From contig NZ_PJZH01000027.1 in NCBI RefSeq assembly GCF_002858715.1, forward strand, positions 1 through 53,882: 53,882 nucleotides of DNA. Direction: 5' to 3'. This document shows positions 26,357 through 38,657 of this stretch, one piece after another (position 1 is the first letter of the stretch; each line of letters begins with the position of its first letter). Made by a program: the position numbers and the translations under genes. This DNA is from Chimaeribacter coloradensis (GTDB lineage: Bacteria; Pseudomonadota; Gammaproteobacteria; Enterobacterales; Enterobacteriaceae). The notes under the pieces are model-generated. The model searched no databases and had not been told where the DNA came from. It was given only the letters and a program-made list of their open reading frames with translations.

Positions 26357-26384
26357 TTGAACCTGGAATTATATCCAGTAGAAT
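26357..26384 (+). promoter_or_regulatory. uvrB promoter with LexA box
   Basis: CTG-N10-CAG at 26363-26378 (CTGGAATTATATCCAG) fits the SOS box and ends in CCAGTA like that of E. coli uvrB. It fills the whole 16-bp spacer between -35 TTGAAC (26357-26362) and -10 TAGAAT (26379-26384), so LexA would block this promoter. Confidence 0.88.
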
Positions 26385-26506
26385 AGAGGTGGCAAAAATT
26401 ACACCGGCTTCCATAATTAGTAGCCGTGTAACCCCGTTCCGCGTCGCGGGCCGGGTCAGGTTTTTTCGCGGCAGCCGGCCGCGTCTCTCCAACAGGTAGC
26501 CTATCA

Positions 26507-28513
<2,007 letters not shown>

Positions 28514-28575
28514 TGGTTTGCCGGGGCGCGCAAACCTGTTAAGGTGTGCGCCCCCGATTTCAGAGGCGCACGGCG

Positions 28576-28827
28576 ATGACGCAAAACAAGGCTTCCCACA
28601 CCCCGAAAGACCCGCTGCACGGCATTACGCTGGAGCAGCTGCTGACCGCCCTGGTGGCGCACTACGGCTGGCCGGGCCTGGCCCAGCGCATCAGCATCAA
28701 CTGCTTCAAGAGTGACCCCAGCATTAAATCCAGCCTGAAATTCCTGCGCCGTACCCCGTGGGCGCGCCAGAAAGTCGAAGAGCTTTATATCGACACCCAG
28801 CACGGCAACCCCTGGAAACAGCCCTAA
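28576..28827 (+). CDS. VF530-family (DUF2132) small DNA-binding-like protein
   Basis: This basic protein of 83 residues belongs to the VF530/DUF2132 family, described structurally as DNA-binding-like but with no settled role. The pattern [61 protein letters not shown] spans nearly the whole protein and is characteristic. The ATG at 28576 gives [16 protein letters not shown]; an upstream in-frame start at 28546 falls within a hairpin-like sequence and is less likely. It may be read from the uvrB transcript (62 bp gap) and ends in a strong terminator. Confidence 0.87.
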   Translation: MTQNKASHTPKDPLHGITLEQLLTALVAHYGWPGLAQRISINCFKSDPSIKSSLKFLRRTPWARQKVEELYIDTQHGNPWKQP

Positions 28828-28830
28828 AAA

Positions 28831-28853
28831 AACCGCCGGAAGGCGGTTTTTTT
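28831..28853. terminator. Bidirectional terminator between VF530 gene and yvcK
   Basis: AACCGCC-GGAA-GGCGGTT with A and T tracts on either side. Confidence 0.94.
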
Positions 28854-28870
28854 GTCTCACGCGGGCGCGG

Positions 28871-29779
28871 TTATTTCATCAGTTGCAGGGCGCGGTCCAG
28901 CGCCAGCCGCAGCAGTTCGCGGTCATGCCGGTAGGGGATGTCGCTCGCTTCCAGCGGCTGCTGGACAATCAGCCGGTCGGTGATGCCGCGGGTATCCACG
29001 CGCGGCCCGGCAACAATTGCCTGAATCGCCTTGCGGCCGATGCGCTGCTCCATCAGCGCCAGCTTGTCCGCCAGGGAGAGCGAGGCGGCCGCCACGCTCA
29101 GCTCCCGGCCGAGGTTGCCGACGTAGATCACCGGGGCAGTGCTGCGGCGCAGCGCGGTGGCCAGCTCCTCCAGCAGCAGCAGCGGCATCAGGCTGGTGAG
29201 GAAGCTGCCCGGCCCGATCAGGATGATGTCAGCGTGGGTGATGGCGTCAATCGCCTCCTGGGTGGCGGGCACCGGCGGCGACAGCATCAGCTGTTGCGGC
29301 ATGTGCTGCAACTGGTCGACGTCCACTTCGCCATACACGTGGTTGCCTTCGTGGTCGAGCGCCACCAGATCCACCGGCTGTTCAGACATCGGGATCAGCT
29401 GCGCTTCCACCTTCAGCAGGCTGCGCACCAGGTTGATCGCCTCCAGCGGCCGCACGCTGAGGTTATCCAGCGCTTTCAGCATCAGGTTGCCGAGGTTGTG
29501 CCCGGCCAGCTCGCCGTTGCCGGTGAAGCGGTACTCGAACATCGCGGAGGCGACGCTGGGTTCGGTGATCAGCTGGTTCAGGCAGTTGCGCATGTCCCCC
29601 CAGGCGATGCCGCCCTCAGAGCGGCGGATGCGGCCGGTGGAGCCGCCGTTGTCAGTGGTGGTGACAATGCCGGTCAGCCGGGAGCCGAGCGAGGAGAGGG
29701 CGGACATCACCCGGCCCAGGCCGTGGCCCCCGCCGAGGGCGACCACTCTGTCCAGATCGGCCAATGTTCTGTTGCGCAT
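28871..29779 (-). CDS. ybhK: YvcK/CofD-like protein (YbhK)
   Basis: This 302-residue protein has the CofD/YvcK fold and equals E. coli YbhK in length. [17 protein letters not shown] near 12-28 is the glycine-rich nucleotide loop, and [30 protein letters not shown] near 38-67 and [12 protein letters not shown] near 93-104 are family hallmarks. Bacillus YvcK binds UDP-GlcNAc and helps carbon metabolism and cell shape; the enterobacterial role is not settled. Despite family naming it is not expected to transfer phospholactate to F420. AAGGAG lies five bases before the ATG. Confidence 0.94.
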   Translation of the reverse strand: MRNRTLADLDRVVALGGGHGLGRVMSALSSLGSRLTGIVTTTDNGGSTGRIRRSEGGIAWGDMRNCLNQLITEPSVASAMFEYRFTGNGELAGHNLGNLMLKALDNLSVRPLEAINLVRSLLKVEAQLIPMSEQPVDLVALDHEGNHVYGEVDVDQLQHMPQQLMLSPPVPATQEAIDAITHADIILIGPGSFLTSLMPLLLLEELATALRRSTAPVIYVGNLGRELSVAAASLSLADKLALMEQRIGRKAIQAIVAGPRVDTRGITDRLIVQQPLEASDIPYRHDRELLRLALDRALQLMK

Positions 29780-29904
29780 ACTGCTCCTTGGGTATGAAAA
29801 GCGTGGGCCGTGCGGGATGGCCCGGCGTGACGGCGGCGATTTTACCTGAATTTTTTACCGGCTGTTACCATTGGATAAGAAGCAAGCGGTTGCGTACCAA
29901 AATG

Positions 29905-29928
29905 CGTTATATATCAATATATATAGCG
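29905..29928 (+). promoter_or_regulatory. ModE-type operator upstream of moaA
   Basis: CGTTATAT-N8-ATATAGCG has the same 8-8-8 layout as the modA operator and differs from a perfect repeat by one base. In E. coli ModE-molybdate activates moaA. The site lies just upstream of a candidate promoter, which fits activation rather than repression. Confidence 0.82.
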
Positions 29929-29938
29929 AAAAAGCAGA

Positions 29939-29968
29939 TTGGCGCTGTGGGCAAATTAGCGCTAAGAT
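29939..29968 (+). promoter_or_regulatory. Candidate moaA promoter
   Basis: -35 TTGGCG (29939-29944) and -10 TAAGAT (29963-29968), 18 bp apart, begin ten bases after the ModE-type site. This would give a leader of about 175 nt carrying the hairpin at 29990 and the riboswitch. Confidence 0.45.
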
Positions 29969-29989
29969 TTCCCTCTCAACAAGGTCTTA

Positions 29990-30015
29990 CCCCCCGCTGA
30001 AGTCGGTGGGTTTTT
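29990..30015 (+). terminator. Terminator-like hairpin ahead of the Moco riboswitch
   Basis: CCCCCCG / CGGTGGG around loop CTGAAGT, followed by TTTTT. It lies between the candidate promoter and the aptamer, so it could act as an early attenuator in the moa leader or end a transcript from upstream. Confidence 0.5.
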
Positions 30016-30064
30016 GATCAACATCCTAGCCTTTGCGCCTAAGTCATTTAAAAGCTTCAGACTA

Positions 30065-30145
30065 ATGATATGGCGCCCTGGCCGTGGCGTATGCCACCAG
30101 GGTGCGAGGCAGAAATGCCTGCATCTCCCGTATTTGGAAAGGTGT
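30065..30145 (+). ncRNA. Moco riboswitch in the moaA leader
   Basis: The leader has the elements expected of the molybdenum-cofactor (MOCO) RNA motif. A hairpin is formed by CCCTGG (30076-30081) with CCAGGG (30097-30102), with inner TGGC-GTAT-GCCA. It is followed by AGGCA-GAAA-TGCCT (30107-30120), a GNRA-capped hairpin, and then GCATCTCCCGTATTTGGAAAGG, which contains the ribosome site. In E. coli the equivalent RNA represses moaA translation when Moco is abundant. The 5' boundary is uncertain because I cannot fold it. Confidence 0.8.
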
Positions 30146-30150
30146 TACTG

Positions 30151-31137
30151 GTGCCCCAACTTACCGATGCTTTTGCGCGCAAGTTTTACTACCTGCGCCT
30201 GTCAATTACTGACGTGTGTAACTTCCGTTGCACTTACTGCTTACCGGATGGCTATAAATCAGCCGGCCATGCCAAAAAAAGCTTTCTTTCACTGGATGAG
30301 ATCCGCCGCGTCACCCGCGCGTTTGCCGAACTCGGCACCGAAAAGGTGCGCCTGACCGGCGGTGAGCCGAGCCTGCGCCGCGACTTTTGCGAGATCATCG
30401 CTGCCGTGCGCGAGAACCCGCAAATCCGCACGCTGGCGACCACCACCAACGGCTACCGCATGGCGCGGGACGTCGCGGCCTGGCGTGACGCCGGGCTGAC
30501 GGCGATCAACGTCAGCGTCGACAGCCTCGACGCCCGCCAGTTCCACGCCATTACCGGGCAGGACAAATTCCGCCAGGTGATGGAAGGGATCGACGCCGCC
30601 TTTGAGGCGGGGTACGAAAAGGTCAAGGTCAACGCGGTGCTGATGCGCGACGTCAACCACAAACAGTTACCGGCGTTCCTTAACTGGATCAAAGACCGGC
30701 CGATCCAGCTGCGCTTTATCGAGCTGATGGAAACCGGCGACGGCAGCGACCTGTTCCGCAAACACCACGTCTCCGGTGAAGTGATCCAGCGCCAGCTGAT
30801 GCAGCAGGGCTGGCAGCTGCAGCTGCGCGGCCGCAGCGACGGCCCGGCGCTGGTGTTCCGCCACCCGGACTACCAGGGTGAGATTGGCCTGATCATGCCC
30901 TATGCCAAAGACTTCTGTGAAAGCTGCAACCGCCTGCGCGTCTCCGCCATCGGCAACCTGCACCTCTGCCTGTTTGGCGAGCAGGGCGTGCCGCTGCGCG
31001 ACCTGCTGGCGGATGACCGCGACCACGAGGCGCTGCTGGACCGCATCCAGGGCGGGCTACGCCGTAAAAAGCAGACCCACTTCCTGCATGAGGGCAACAC
31101 CGGCATCACGCAGAACCTTTCATTTATCGGCGGCTGA
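30151..31137 (+). CDS. moaA: GTP 3',8-cyclase (molybdopterin synthesis)
   Basis: MoaA is a radical SAM enzyme that converts GTP to 3',8-cyclo-GTP, the first step of Moco synthesis with MoaC. The 328-residue protein matches E. coli (329). The first cluster motif CNFRCTYC has Cys at 23, 27 and 30. [13 protein letters not shown] follows, and the C-terminal cluster lies in [26 protein letters not shown]. The C-terminal GG is intact (SFIGG). The start is taken as GTG at 30151, eight bases from AAAGG, giving (M)[17 protein letters not shown] as in E. coli. An in-frame ATG at 30115 sits in the GAAA-capped riboswitch hairpin and is rejected. Confidence 0.96.
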   Translation: MPQLTDAFARKFYYLRLSITDVCNFRCTYCLPDGYKSAGHAKKSFLSLDEIRRVTRAFAELGTEKVRLTGGEPSLRRDFCEIIAAVRENPQIRTLATTTNGYRMARDVAAWRDAGLTAINVSVDSLDARQFHAITGQDKFRQVMEGIDAAFEAGYEKVKVNAVLMRDVNHKQLPAFLNWIKDRPIQLRFIELMETGDGSDLFRKHHVSGEVIQRQLMQQGWQLQLRGRSDGPALVFRHPDYQGEIGLIMPYAKDFCESCNRLRVSAIGNLHLCLFGEQGVPLRDLLADDRDHEALLDRIQGGLRRKKQTHFLHEGNTGITQNLSFIGG

Positions 31138-31161
31138 TCCGCTGCCTGACAAGGAGCTTCC

Positions 31162-31707
31162 ATGAGCAAATCCCGCGGTGAATTTGTGCCCGCCCAGCTT
31201 GCGGTGCTGACCGTCTCCGACTCCCGCACCGACGCGGATGACACCTCCGGTGACTACCTGCGCGAGGCGGCGCACGAGGCGGGGCACAAGGTGGTGGTGA
31301 GCCGGATCGTCAAAGATAACCGTTACCAGATCCGCGCCGTGGTCTCGGCGTGGATTGCCGACCCGGATGTGCAGGCGATTCTGATCAACGGCGGCACCGG
31401 CTTCTCAACGCACAACACCACGCCCGAGGCGCTGCGGCCGCTGTTTGACCGTGAAATCGAGGGCTTCGGCGAGCTGTTCCGCATGGCCTCCTATGAGGAG
31501 ATCGGCACGTCGACCATCCAGTCGCGCGCCATCGGCGGCATCGCCAACCAGACGGTGATTTTCGCCATGCCCGGCTCTACCCGCGCCTGCCGCACCGCCT
31601 GGGAGCGCATCATCGCCGAGCAGCTGGATGCCCGCCACGGCCCCTGTAACTTTATTCCGCATCTGAAAGCACTGCCGCAGGCAGACGCGCCGGATACCAC
31701 CGAGTAA
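31162..31707 (+). CDS. moaB: MoaB, molybdopterin-binding protein
   Basis: MoaB is a MogA-like fold protein in the moa operon. Its function in E. coli is dispensable, but relatives adenylate molybdopterin. The 181-residue protein matches E. coli MoaB (170) up to the conserved CNFIPHLK and then extends by about 11 residues (ALPQADAPDTTE). Motifs are LAVLTVSDSRTDADDTSGDYL near 14-34, INGGTGFSTHNTTPEALRPLFDREIEGFGELFR near 75-107 and FAMPGSTRACRTAW near 134. AAGGAG precedes the ATG, 24 bases after moaA. Confidence 0.95.
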   Translation: MSKSRGEFVPAQLAVLTVSDSRTDADDTSGDYLREAAHEAGHKVVVSRIVKDNRYQIRAVVSAWIADPDVQAILINGGTGFSTHNTTPEALRPLFDREIEGFGELFRMASYEEIGTSTIQSRAIGGIANQTVIFAMPGSTRACRTAWERIIAEQLDARHGPCNFIPHLKALPQADAPDTTE

Positions 31708-31716
31708 GAGAGTGTT

Positions 31717-32196
31717 ATGTCCCAACTGACCCACATCAATGCCGACGGCGAGGCCCACATGGTGGATGTCTCCGCCAAGGCGGAGACCGTGCGCGAAGCG
31801 CGCGCCGAAGCCTTTGTTGAGATGCTGCCCGCCACGCTGGCGATGATCATCGACGGCAGCCACCACAAGGGCGACGTCTTCGCCACGGCCCGCATCGCCG
31901 GGATTCAGGCCGCCAAAAAAACCTGGGATCTGATCCCGCTCTGCCACCCGCTGCTGCTGACCAAGGTCGAGGTGCAGCTTGAGGCGCAACCGGAACATAA
32001 CCGGGTGCGCATTGAGTCGCGCTGCCGCCTGAGCGGCAAAACCGGCGTGGAGATGGAGGCGCTGACGGCCGCCTCGGTGGCCGCCCTGACCATCTATGAC
32101 ATGTGCAAGGCGGTGCAGAAAGACATGGTTATCGGCCCGGTGCGCCTGCTGGCAAAAAGCGGCGGCAAATCCGGCGACTTCAGGGCGGACGTATGA
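31717..32196 (+). CDS. moaC: Cyclic pyranopterin monophosphate synthase
   Basis: MoaC rearranges 3',8-cyclo-GTP to cyclic pyranopterin monophosphate. The 159-residue protein is close to E. coli MoaC (161). [22 protein letters not shown] opens the protein. The catalytic IPLCHPL lies near 73-79, and [28 protein letters not shown] near 109-136 carries the conserved Glu, Asp and Lys. The last four bases overlap the moaD start (ATGA). Confidence 0.97.
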   Translation: MSQLTHINADGEAHMVDVSAKAETVREARAEAFVEMLPATLAMIIDGSHHKGDVFATARIAGIQAAKKTWDLIPLCHPLLLTKVEVQLEAQPEHNRVRIESRCRLSGKTGVEMEALTAASVAALTIYDMCKAVQKDMVIGPVRLLAKSGGKSGDFRADV

Positions 32197-32438
32197 TTGA
32201 GATTCTGTTTTTCGCGCAGGTGCGCGAGCTGGTCGGCACCCCGTCCCTGACGCTGCCGGCAGAGTTTAAGGACGTCGATGCCCTGCGGCAGGCGCTGTGC
32301 ACACGCGGTGACCGCTGGGCGCTGGCGCTGGAGGCGGGCAACCTGCTGGCGGCGGTGAACCAGTCGCTGGTGGCGATGGACCACCCGTTACAGGCGGGCG
32401 ATGAAGTCGCCTTCTTCCCGCCGGTCACCGGGGGCTGA
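32193..32438 (+). CDS. moaD: Molybdopterin synthase sulfur carrier subunit
   Basis: MoaD is the ubiquitin-like small subunit of molybdopterin synthase. Its C-terminal glycine is adenylated by MoeB and thiocarboxylated. The 81-residue protein matches E. coli MoaD (81), begins [15 protein letters not shown] and ends in the required PPVTGG. The ATG overlaps the moaC stop, and the stop codon overlaps moaE by one base. A longer in-frame reading that begins inside moaC is rejected. Confidence 0.97.
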   Translation: MIEILFFAQVRELVGTPSLTLPAEFKDVDALRQALCTRGDRWALALEAGNLLAAVNQSLVAMDHPLQAGDEVAFFPPVTGG

Positions 32439-32896
32439 TGATGGAAAACACCCGCATCCGCGTCGGCGCGGAACAGTTCAGCGTCGGTGATGAGTACCAG
32501 TGGCTGGCCGCCTGTGATGACGACGGCGCAGTGGTGACCTTCACCGGCAAAGTGCGCAACCACAACCTCGGCAGTGACGTCAGCACCCTGACGCTGGAGC
32601 ACTACCCCGGCATGACGGAAAAAGCGCTGGCGGAGATCGTCACTGAGGCGCGCCAACGCTGGGCGCTGCAACGCATCTCCGTTATCCACCGCATCGGTGC
32701 CATGTACCCCGGCGATGAGATTGTGTTTGTCGGTGTCACCGCCGCCCACCGCGGCATGGCGTTTGACGCGGCGGAGTTCATCATGGATTACCTGAAAACC
32801 CGCGCGCCGTTCTGGAAGCGCGAAGCGACGCCGGAAGGGGAGCGCTGGGTCGACGCCCGGGACAGCGACCACCAGGCCGCCGGCCGCTGGGCGTAG
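32438..32896 (+). CDS. moaE: Molybdopterin synthase catalytic subunit
   Basis: MoaE transfers sulfur from MoaD thiocarboxylate to cyclic pyranopterin monophosphate. The 152-residue protein matches E. coli (150). Key stretches are FTGKVRNHNLG near 29-39, LEHYPGMTEKALAEI near 50-64, RIGAMYPGDEIVFVGVTAAHRGMAF near 84, and the active-site KTRAPFWKREATPEGERWVDAR near 117-138 with its conserved Lys and Arg. Two adjacent ATGs exist (32438 and 32441); the first overlaps the moaD stop. Confidence 0.97.
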   Translation: MMENTRIRVGAEQFSVGDEYQWLAACDDDGAVVTFTGKVRNHNLGSDVSTLTLEHYPGMTEKALAEIVTEARQRWALQRISVIHRIGAMYPGDEIVFVGVTAAHRGMAFDAAEFIMDYLKTRAPFWKREATPEGERWVDARDSDHQAAGRWA

Positions 32897-33009
32897 CCCG
32901 CAGCCGGGCGGTCGTTGTCAGGCGGTTGCCCCGGCTGTGCTAAACTATACCTTTATGGGGGCTGCCGGTTGCAGCCTGATTTTTCTGTCACTTACGCAAA
33001 AGGTTTCAC

Positions 33010-33720
33010 ATGGACAGATATCCGCGTTCCAATAACTCCATCATCCAGGGTGCCGGCACCGGCATCCAGACCTACATGGCCCAGGTCTACGGCTGGATGA
33101 CCTGCGGCCTGCTGCTGACGGCGTTCGTCTCCTGGTATGCCGCCAATACCCCGGCGGTGATGCAGGCGATCTTCTCCAGCCAGATCACCTTCTTTGGGCT
33201 GATTATCGCCCAGCTGGCGGTAGTGTTTGTGCTCTCCGGGCTGGTGAACCGCCTGAGCGGGGCCGTGGCCACGGCGCTGTTTATGCTCTATTCGGTGCTG
33301 ACCGGCCTCACCATGTCGAGCATCTTTGTGCTCTACACCTACTCCTCTATCGCCAGCACCTTTGTGGTGACCGGCGGGATGTTCGGGGCGATGAGCCTGT
33401 TCGGCTACACCACCAAGCGTGACCTGAGCGGCATGGGCAGTATGCTGTTTATGGCGCTGATCGGCATCGTGCTGGCGTCCGTGGTGAACATCTGGCTGAA
33501 GAGCACCGCGCTGATGTGGGCCGTGACCTATATCGGGGTGCTGGTGTTCGTCGGCCTCACCGCCTACGACACCCAGAAGCTGAAAAACATCGGCGAACAG
33601 CTCGACCCGGCTGACCGCGACGGCTTCCGCAAATACTCCATCGTCGGCGCGCTGACGCTCTACCTCGACTTCATCAACCTGTTCCTGATGCTGCTGCGCA
33701 TCTTCGGCAACCGCCGTTAA
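33010..33720 (+). CDS. ybhL: YbhL, Bax inhibitor-1 family membrane protein
   Basis: This inner-membrane protein of 236 residues (E. coli YbhL 234) belongs to the BI-1/TMBIM family. Seven hydrophobic segments are visible from about residue 29 to the end. The family signature GLTMSSIFVLYT lies near 99-110, and GLTAYDTQKLKNIGEQLD near 182-199, with the conserved Asp pair of the proposed pH/ion sensor. Bacterial BI-1 relatives can leak calcium, but the role here is unknown. It has its own transcription unit after moaE, as in E. coli. Confidence 0.94.
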   Translation: MDRYPRSNNSIIQGAGTGIQTYMAQVYGWMTCGLLLTAFVSWYAANTPAVMQAIFSSQITFFGLIIAQLAVVFVLSGLVNRLSGAVATALFMLYSVLTGLTMSSIFVLYTYSSIASTFVVTGGMFGAMSLFGYTTKRDLSGMGSMLFMALIGIVLASVVNIWLKSTALMWAVTYIGVLVFVGLTAYDTQKLKNIGEQLDPADRDGFRKYSIVGALTLYLDFINLFLMLLRIFGNRR

Positions 33721-33736
33721 GCAGGGTGCAGCAAAC

Positions 33737-33764
33737 AAAAAACCGGGCATTGCCCGGTTTTTTT
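33737..33764. terminator. Bidirectional terminator between ybhL and the MdtG-like gene
   Basis: AACCGGGCA / TGCCCGGTT inverted repeat with A and T tracts. Confidence 0.95.
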
Positions 33765-33775
33765 CTGCCTGCGGG

Positions 33776-34969
33776 TCAGCGCCGCCGCGGCACCCGTTTC
33801 ACGTTCAGCCAGAGTTGCAGGGTGTTGATGATGATAATGATGGCCGTGGCGATAAACACCCAGCGGAAGCCCGCCAGCGCCGAGATGCCGGAGCCGATCA
33901 GCGGCCCGGCGACGTTGCCGAGGTACATAAATGACTGGTTGTAGCCGAAGATCCGCCCGGTGACCTGCTCGCTGCTGTGCTTCATCAGCAGCGTCTGCAC
34001 CGCGGGCAGCAGCGCGCCGTCGGCAAAGCCGAGCAGGAAGCGCAGCACCGCCAGCTGCACCGGCGTGGTGACCCAGGACATCAGGAAAAACAGCAGCATG
34101 GCGAACAGCAGCGCCGCCAGCAACACCCGCTCGGTGCCGATGCGATCACCCAGCCGCCCGAGCCGGGGCGCGGCCAGCAGCGCCGAGACGCCCGGCACCG
34201 CGGCGATCACCCCGCTGATAAAGGCGATGTTGTCGTTGGCCGGGGTCAGCGCCTGGATAAACAGCGCCAGGATCGGGCCGATAGAGCCGTTCGCCAGCTG
34301 GATGGTCAGGGTGGTGCAGAACAGGCTGATGATAAGCATAGGGTAGGGCAGGGAGGCGAACACCGCCTTGCCGCTGAGCTTGTCCGCTTTGCTTACCACC
34401 ACCACCCGCTCCTTGATCAGGAACAGCGTCACCAGGAAGCTGATAAACAGCATCCCGGCGGTCATAAAGAACACCACCCGCAGCCCGACGTGGTCAGCCA
34501 TAAAGCCGCCCAGCAGCGGGCCTAAAATCACGCCGGAGATCTGGCCGGTGGAGAGGGTGCCGAGCGCCCAGCCGCTTTTGTCCCGCGGCACCTGCGAGGC
34601 CACCAGCGCCATCGCGTTCGGGATATAGCCGGAGGTCAGCCCCATCAGGGTGCGCAGGATAAACAGCTGCCAGACGTTGGTGGCGAAGCCCTGCAACAGC
34701 ATCACCACCGCCATGCCGAGGGAGGCGCGCAGCAGCATCAGCTTGCGCCCTTTGCGGTCTGCCAGGCTGCCCCACATCGGCGCGACAACCGCCGACACCA
34801 TAAAGGTGCCGCTGAAGACCAGCCCCGACCAGAGGCTCAGTGACGCATGGCCCTGCACGCCGAGCTGCGCAATATAAAGCGGCAGGAACGGCAGGATCTG
34901 GCTCATTGCCAGCCCCGTGAAAAAGCAGCCGAGCCACACCGAGAACAGATTAACCTTCCAGGTTTCCAT
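33776..34969 (-). CDS. MdtG-like multidrug exporter (MFS, DHA1 type)
   Basis: This 12-helix major facilitator of 397 residues resembles E. coli MdtG. Shared stretches are [27 protein letters not shown], motif [24 protein letters not shown] near 67-89, [31 protein letters not shown] (motif C) near 125-155, [36 protein letters not shown]-like sequence near 250-286 and [18 protein letters not shown]. MdtG gives fosfomycin and deoxycholate resistance in E. coli when overproduced; the substrate here is unproven. E. coli has no mdtG next to ybhL. AGGA precedes the ATG. Confidence 0.87.
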   Translation of the reverse strand: METWKVNLFSVWLGCFFTGLAMSQILPFLPLYIAQLGVQGHASLSLWSGLVFSGTFMVSAVVAPMWGSLADRKGRKLMLLRASLGMAVVMLLQGFATNVWQLFILRTLMGLTSGYIPNAMALVASQVPRDKSGWALGTLSTGQISGVILGPLLGGFMADHVGLRVVFFMTAGMLFISFLVTLFLIKERVVVVSKADKLSGKAVFASLPYPMLIISLFCTTLTIQLANGSIGPILALFIQALTPANDNIAFISGVIAAVPGVSALLAAPRLGRLGDRIGTERVLLAALLFAMLLFFLMSWVTTPVQLAVLRFLLGFADGALLPAVQTLLMKHSSEQVTGRIFGYNQSFMYLGNVAGPLIGSGISALAGFRWVFIATAIIIIINTLQLWLNVKRVPRRR

Positions 34970-35311
34970 GGTTCCTGAATACCCTTTTTTGCAGGGGAAA
35001 CAAGCCTGAAGAGTAGCAGGTGCGCCAGTGGCGGTAATAACAAAAAAGCGTGGGATTTTATGTCAAAGGTGGGAAAGCCCCGTGCCAGCCTGCGGAAAAA
35101 CGCCCGTGCGCCCCGGTTTTTTTCATCACAATGTGACCGGCCGCATAATATTTCACGTATCCCGGGGGTTATCTGCTACACTTTGCGCAACTGGCGCACT
35201 CGCAGTTTGTGCCGAATCCTCGTGGTAATGCCTCATCTTGCCTCGTCTGAATATCTCCCCGGAAACTGCACCAACCTTGTTGGTAACGGGAGATCTGGAG
35301 CTTTACTCTTT
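34970..35311 (+). promoter_or_regulatory. rhlE leader region with structured 5' UTR
   Basis: No gene was recognised in this 340-bp gap. Promoter candidates are CATAAT at 35144-35149 (weak -35 TTTCAT at 35121) and an extended -10 TGCTACACT at 35174-35182. Downstream, ATCTCCC (35253-35259) can pair with GGGAGAT (35288-35294) around an inner ACCAAC-CTT-GTTGGT hairpin (35270-35284). The structure ends just before the GGAG ribosome site at 35297. Confidence 0.5.
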
Positions 35312-36670
<1,359 letters not shown>

Positions 36671-36690
36671 TTGCCCCGCGTTCTGAGAAA

Positions 36691-36717
36691 AAGCTGCCTG
36701 CGGGCAGCTTTTTTTTT
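36691..36717 (+). terminator. Terminator after rhlE
   Basis: AAGCTGCC-TGCG-GGCAGCTT followed by a run of T. Confidence 0.95.
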
Positions 36718-36804
36718 GCCTGTGGCCTGTACCGTCGCACAGCGATTGCCCCGGACAGGGCATCGCCCGTATCATGTCGCACTCTTTTTCTGAGGTATCC
36801 GGCA

Positions 36805-37737
36805 ATGCGTGTATTACTCGCCCCGATGGAGGGCGTCCTCGACTCACTGGTGCGGCAACTGCTCAGCGAGGTCAACGATTACGATCTCTGCATCACGGAG
36901 TTCCTGCGGGTCGTCGACCAGCTGCTGCCGGCGAAATCCTTCCTGCGCCTCTGCCCGGAGCTGGAACACCAGAGCCGCACCCCCTCCGGCACCCTGGTGC
37001 GGGTGCAGCTGCTGGGGCAGCACCCGCAGTGGCTGGCGGAGAACGCCGCGCGTGCCGTGGATCTCGGCTCCTACGGCGTGGATCTCAACTGCGGCTGCCC
37101 GTCGAAACTGGTGAACGGCAGCGGCGGCGGGGCGACGCTGCTGAAAGACCCGGAGCTTATCTACCGCGGCGCGAAAGCGATGCGCGAGGCGGTGCCGGCG
37201 GCGCTGCCGGTCACGGTGAAGATCCGGCTGGGCTGGGATTCCGGCAGCCGCAGCCTGGAGATTGCCGATGCGGTGCAGCAGGCCGGGGCCACCGAGCTGG
37301 CGGTGCACGGCCGCACCAAAGAGGATGGCTACAAAGCGGAGCGCATCAACTGGGCGGCGATTGGCGAGATCCGGCAGCGCCTCACCATCCCGGTGATCGC
37401 CAACGGCGAAATCTGGGACCACGCCAGCGCGCAGGCGTGCATGGCGGCCACCGGCTGTGACGCGGTGATGCTGGGGCGCGGCGCGCTCAACGTGCCGAAC
37501 CTCAGCCGGGTGGTGAAGTATAACGAGCCGCGCATGCCGTGGCCGGAGGTGGTCAGGCTGCTGCAAAAATATGTGCGGCTGGAGAAGCAGGGCGACACCG
37601 GCCTCTACCATGTGGCGCGCATCAAACAGTGGCTCGGCTACCTGCGCAAAGAGTATGACGAGGCCACGGCGCTGTTTACGGAGATCCGCACCCTGACCTC
37701 ATCGGGGGCTATTGCCCGGGTGATTGATCGTCAGTAG
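36805..37737 (+). CDS. dusC: tRNA-dihydrouridine(16) synthase
   Basis: DusC is an FMN enzyme that reduces U16 in the tRNA D-loop. The 310-residue protein matches E. coli DusC (315) almost throughout. [20 protein letters not shown] opens the protein, the catalytic Cys lies in [21 protein letters not shown] near 93-113, and [22 protein letters not shown] and [14 protein letters not shown] follow. The C-terminus (IARVIDRQ) is slightly shorter than in E. coli. Its last 29 bp overlap the convergent downstream gene. Confidence 0.96.
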   Translation: MRVLLAPMEGVLDSLVRQLLSEVNDYDLCITEFLRVVDQLLPAKSFLRLCPELEHQSRTPSGTLVRVQLLGQHPQWLAENAARAVDLGSYGVDLNCGCPSKLVNGSGGGATLLKDPELIYRGAKAMREAVPAALPVTVKIRLGWDSGSRSLEIADAVQQAGATELAVHGRTKEDGYKAERINWAAIGEIRQRLTIPVIANGEIWDHASAQACMAATGCDAVMLGRGALNVPNLSRVVKYNEPRMPWPEVVRLLQKYVRLEKQGDTGLYHVARIKQWLGYLRKEYDEATALFTEIRTLTSSGAIARVIDRQ

Positions 37738-38581
37738 CCGGTGCCTCGTCCCAGTAGCGGTACTGGTAGGCGGTGCTGAGGTTGCGCGTCAGGCGCATGG
37801 AAGGCAGCAGCTCGGTTTCAAACGTATCGCTCAGGGTGCAGTTGCCGGTCTCATCCCAGGACTGGCAGCGCTCCACACGGCTGGTCTGGCCGAACGGCGA
37901 GGAGGAGAAGGTCACCGATCCGCTCTCGCGGCCCTGCGGGTCGTAGCGGTAGGTGGTGCGGTCGCCGTCGGCGGCGATGGCGCTGAACAGCGCGCCCTGC
38001 GGCGTGTAGCGGTAACGGGTCTCCTGGTTGCTGAGCGCATCGCTGCCGCGCGTCACGCTGCGCACCAGCCGCAATTGGGGATCGTAGTCGTAGGTGCCGG
38101 TGGTAAACCCCGGTTCATCGTTGATGGTGAAGCGATCGGTTGAGGCGGTGATGTTGCCGCGCTTGCCGGTGGTAAAATACTGGGTGCCGCGCTTGCGGTT
38201 GACCAGCAGCGGCTGCCCGCCCTTCAGCACCGATACCCTGACCTCATACTCCGTGACCCAGCCCGGGTCGATCCGCAGGGTCTGGCTTACCATCTCCAGC
38301 CGGACGTTTTTCTCGGTTTTCTGGTACTTGAACACCGCCTCATCCAGGCGGCCGCAGCGGTCAATATTGCCGCTGAGGTGCACCTGCTGGTTGACGTCCT
38401 TGCCGAGCGTGCCGGAGACAAACTGCCGGATCTCCCCTTTGGCACTGCCGCCCAGCAAAATCTGGATGTTGCTCTCATTGACCTGGCGGTTTTTCACCAC
38501 ACAGGCGAGGTCGGCGGCCGCGGCGCCGTGCATGCCGGCCGCCAGAACGATCCCTGTCACTACCTTGCGCGCTATGCCCAT
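37709..38581 (-). CDS. Secreted protein with YD-repeat-like C-terminal half
   Basis: I do not recognise this 290-residue protein with certainty. A signal peptide (cleavage near [10 protein letters not shown], residue 23) precedes an N-terminal half with Cys26 and Cys77. The C-terminal half has short YD/RHS-like units: [57 protein letters not shown], then [19 protein letters not shown] with two Cys. The last part faintly resembles the YnfC (UPF0257) lipoproteins, but no lipobox is present, so it would be soluble in the periplasm or exported. Too few repeats exist for a full Rhs shell. Its 3' end overlaps dusC by 29 bp, so the genes must terminate within each other. Confidence 0.72.
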   Translation of the reverse strand: MGIARKVVTGIVLAAGMHGAAAADLACVVKNRQVNESNIQILLGGSAKGEIRQFVSGTLGKDVNQQVHLSGNIDRCGRLDEAVFKYQKTEKNVRLEMVSQTLRIDPGWVTEYEVRVSVLKGGQPLLVNRKRGTQYFTTGKRGNITASTDRFTINDEPGFTTGTYDYDPQLRLVRSVTRGSDALSNQETRYRYTPQGALFSAIAADGDRTTYRYDPQGRESGSVTFSSSPFGQTSRVERCQSWDETGNCTLSDTFETELLPSMRLTRNLSTAYQYRYWDEAPATDDQSPGQ

Positions 38582-38657
38582 TGTTTATCCGTGATTGAGA
38601 GAGGTCTTCCCTTTATCGTAGCGGATAGGCGGGGCAGCGTCAGGCGCGTTTCGTGGG

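Larger units (their letters stand above)
25520..26506. other. Long intergenic region before uvrB
   Basis: This region of nearly 1 kb is unusually long for the window and is AT-rich in its second half. It holds a pair of DnaA boxes (26026-26050), a possible 24-residue small ORF (26183-26257) and the LexA-controlled uvrB promoter (26357-26384). Between 25565 and 26000 I found no convincing gene, RNA gene or terminator. Confidence 0.6.

Noticed and set aside
28523-28554. Terminator directly after uvrB
   Set aside because: GGGGCGCGCA/TGTGCGCCCC pairs with one mismatch around a 12-base loop, but there is no T-tract, so it is not called as a terminator.
30115-30150. ATG start for moaA inside the riboswitch
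   Set aside because: The ATG is part of the GAAA-capped hairpin; the GTG at 30151 is correctly spaced from AAAGG and gives the conserved N-terminus.
35060-35311. Upstream extension of rhlE in frame
   Set aside because: The extra 84 residues have no family likeness, and the ATG at 35312 matches the E. coli start and follows a GGAG.
38582-38657. Terminator after adhP
   Set aside because: No stem with a T-tract was found between adhP and the upstream-encoded secreted protein gene.
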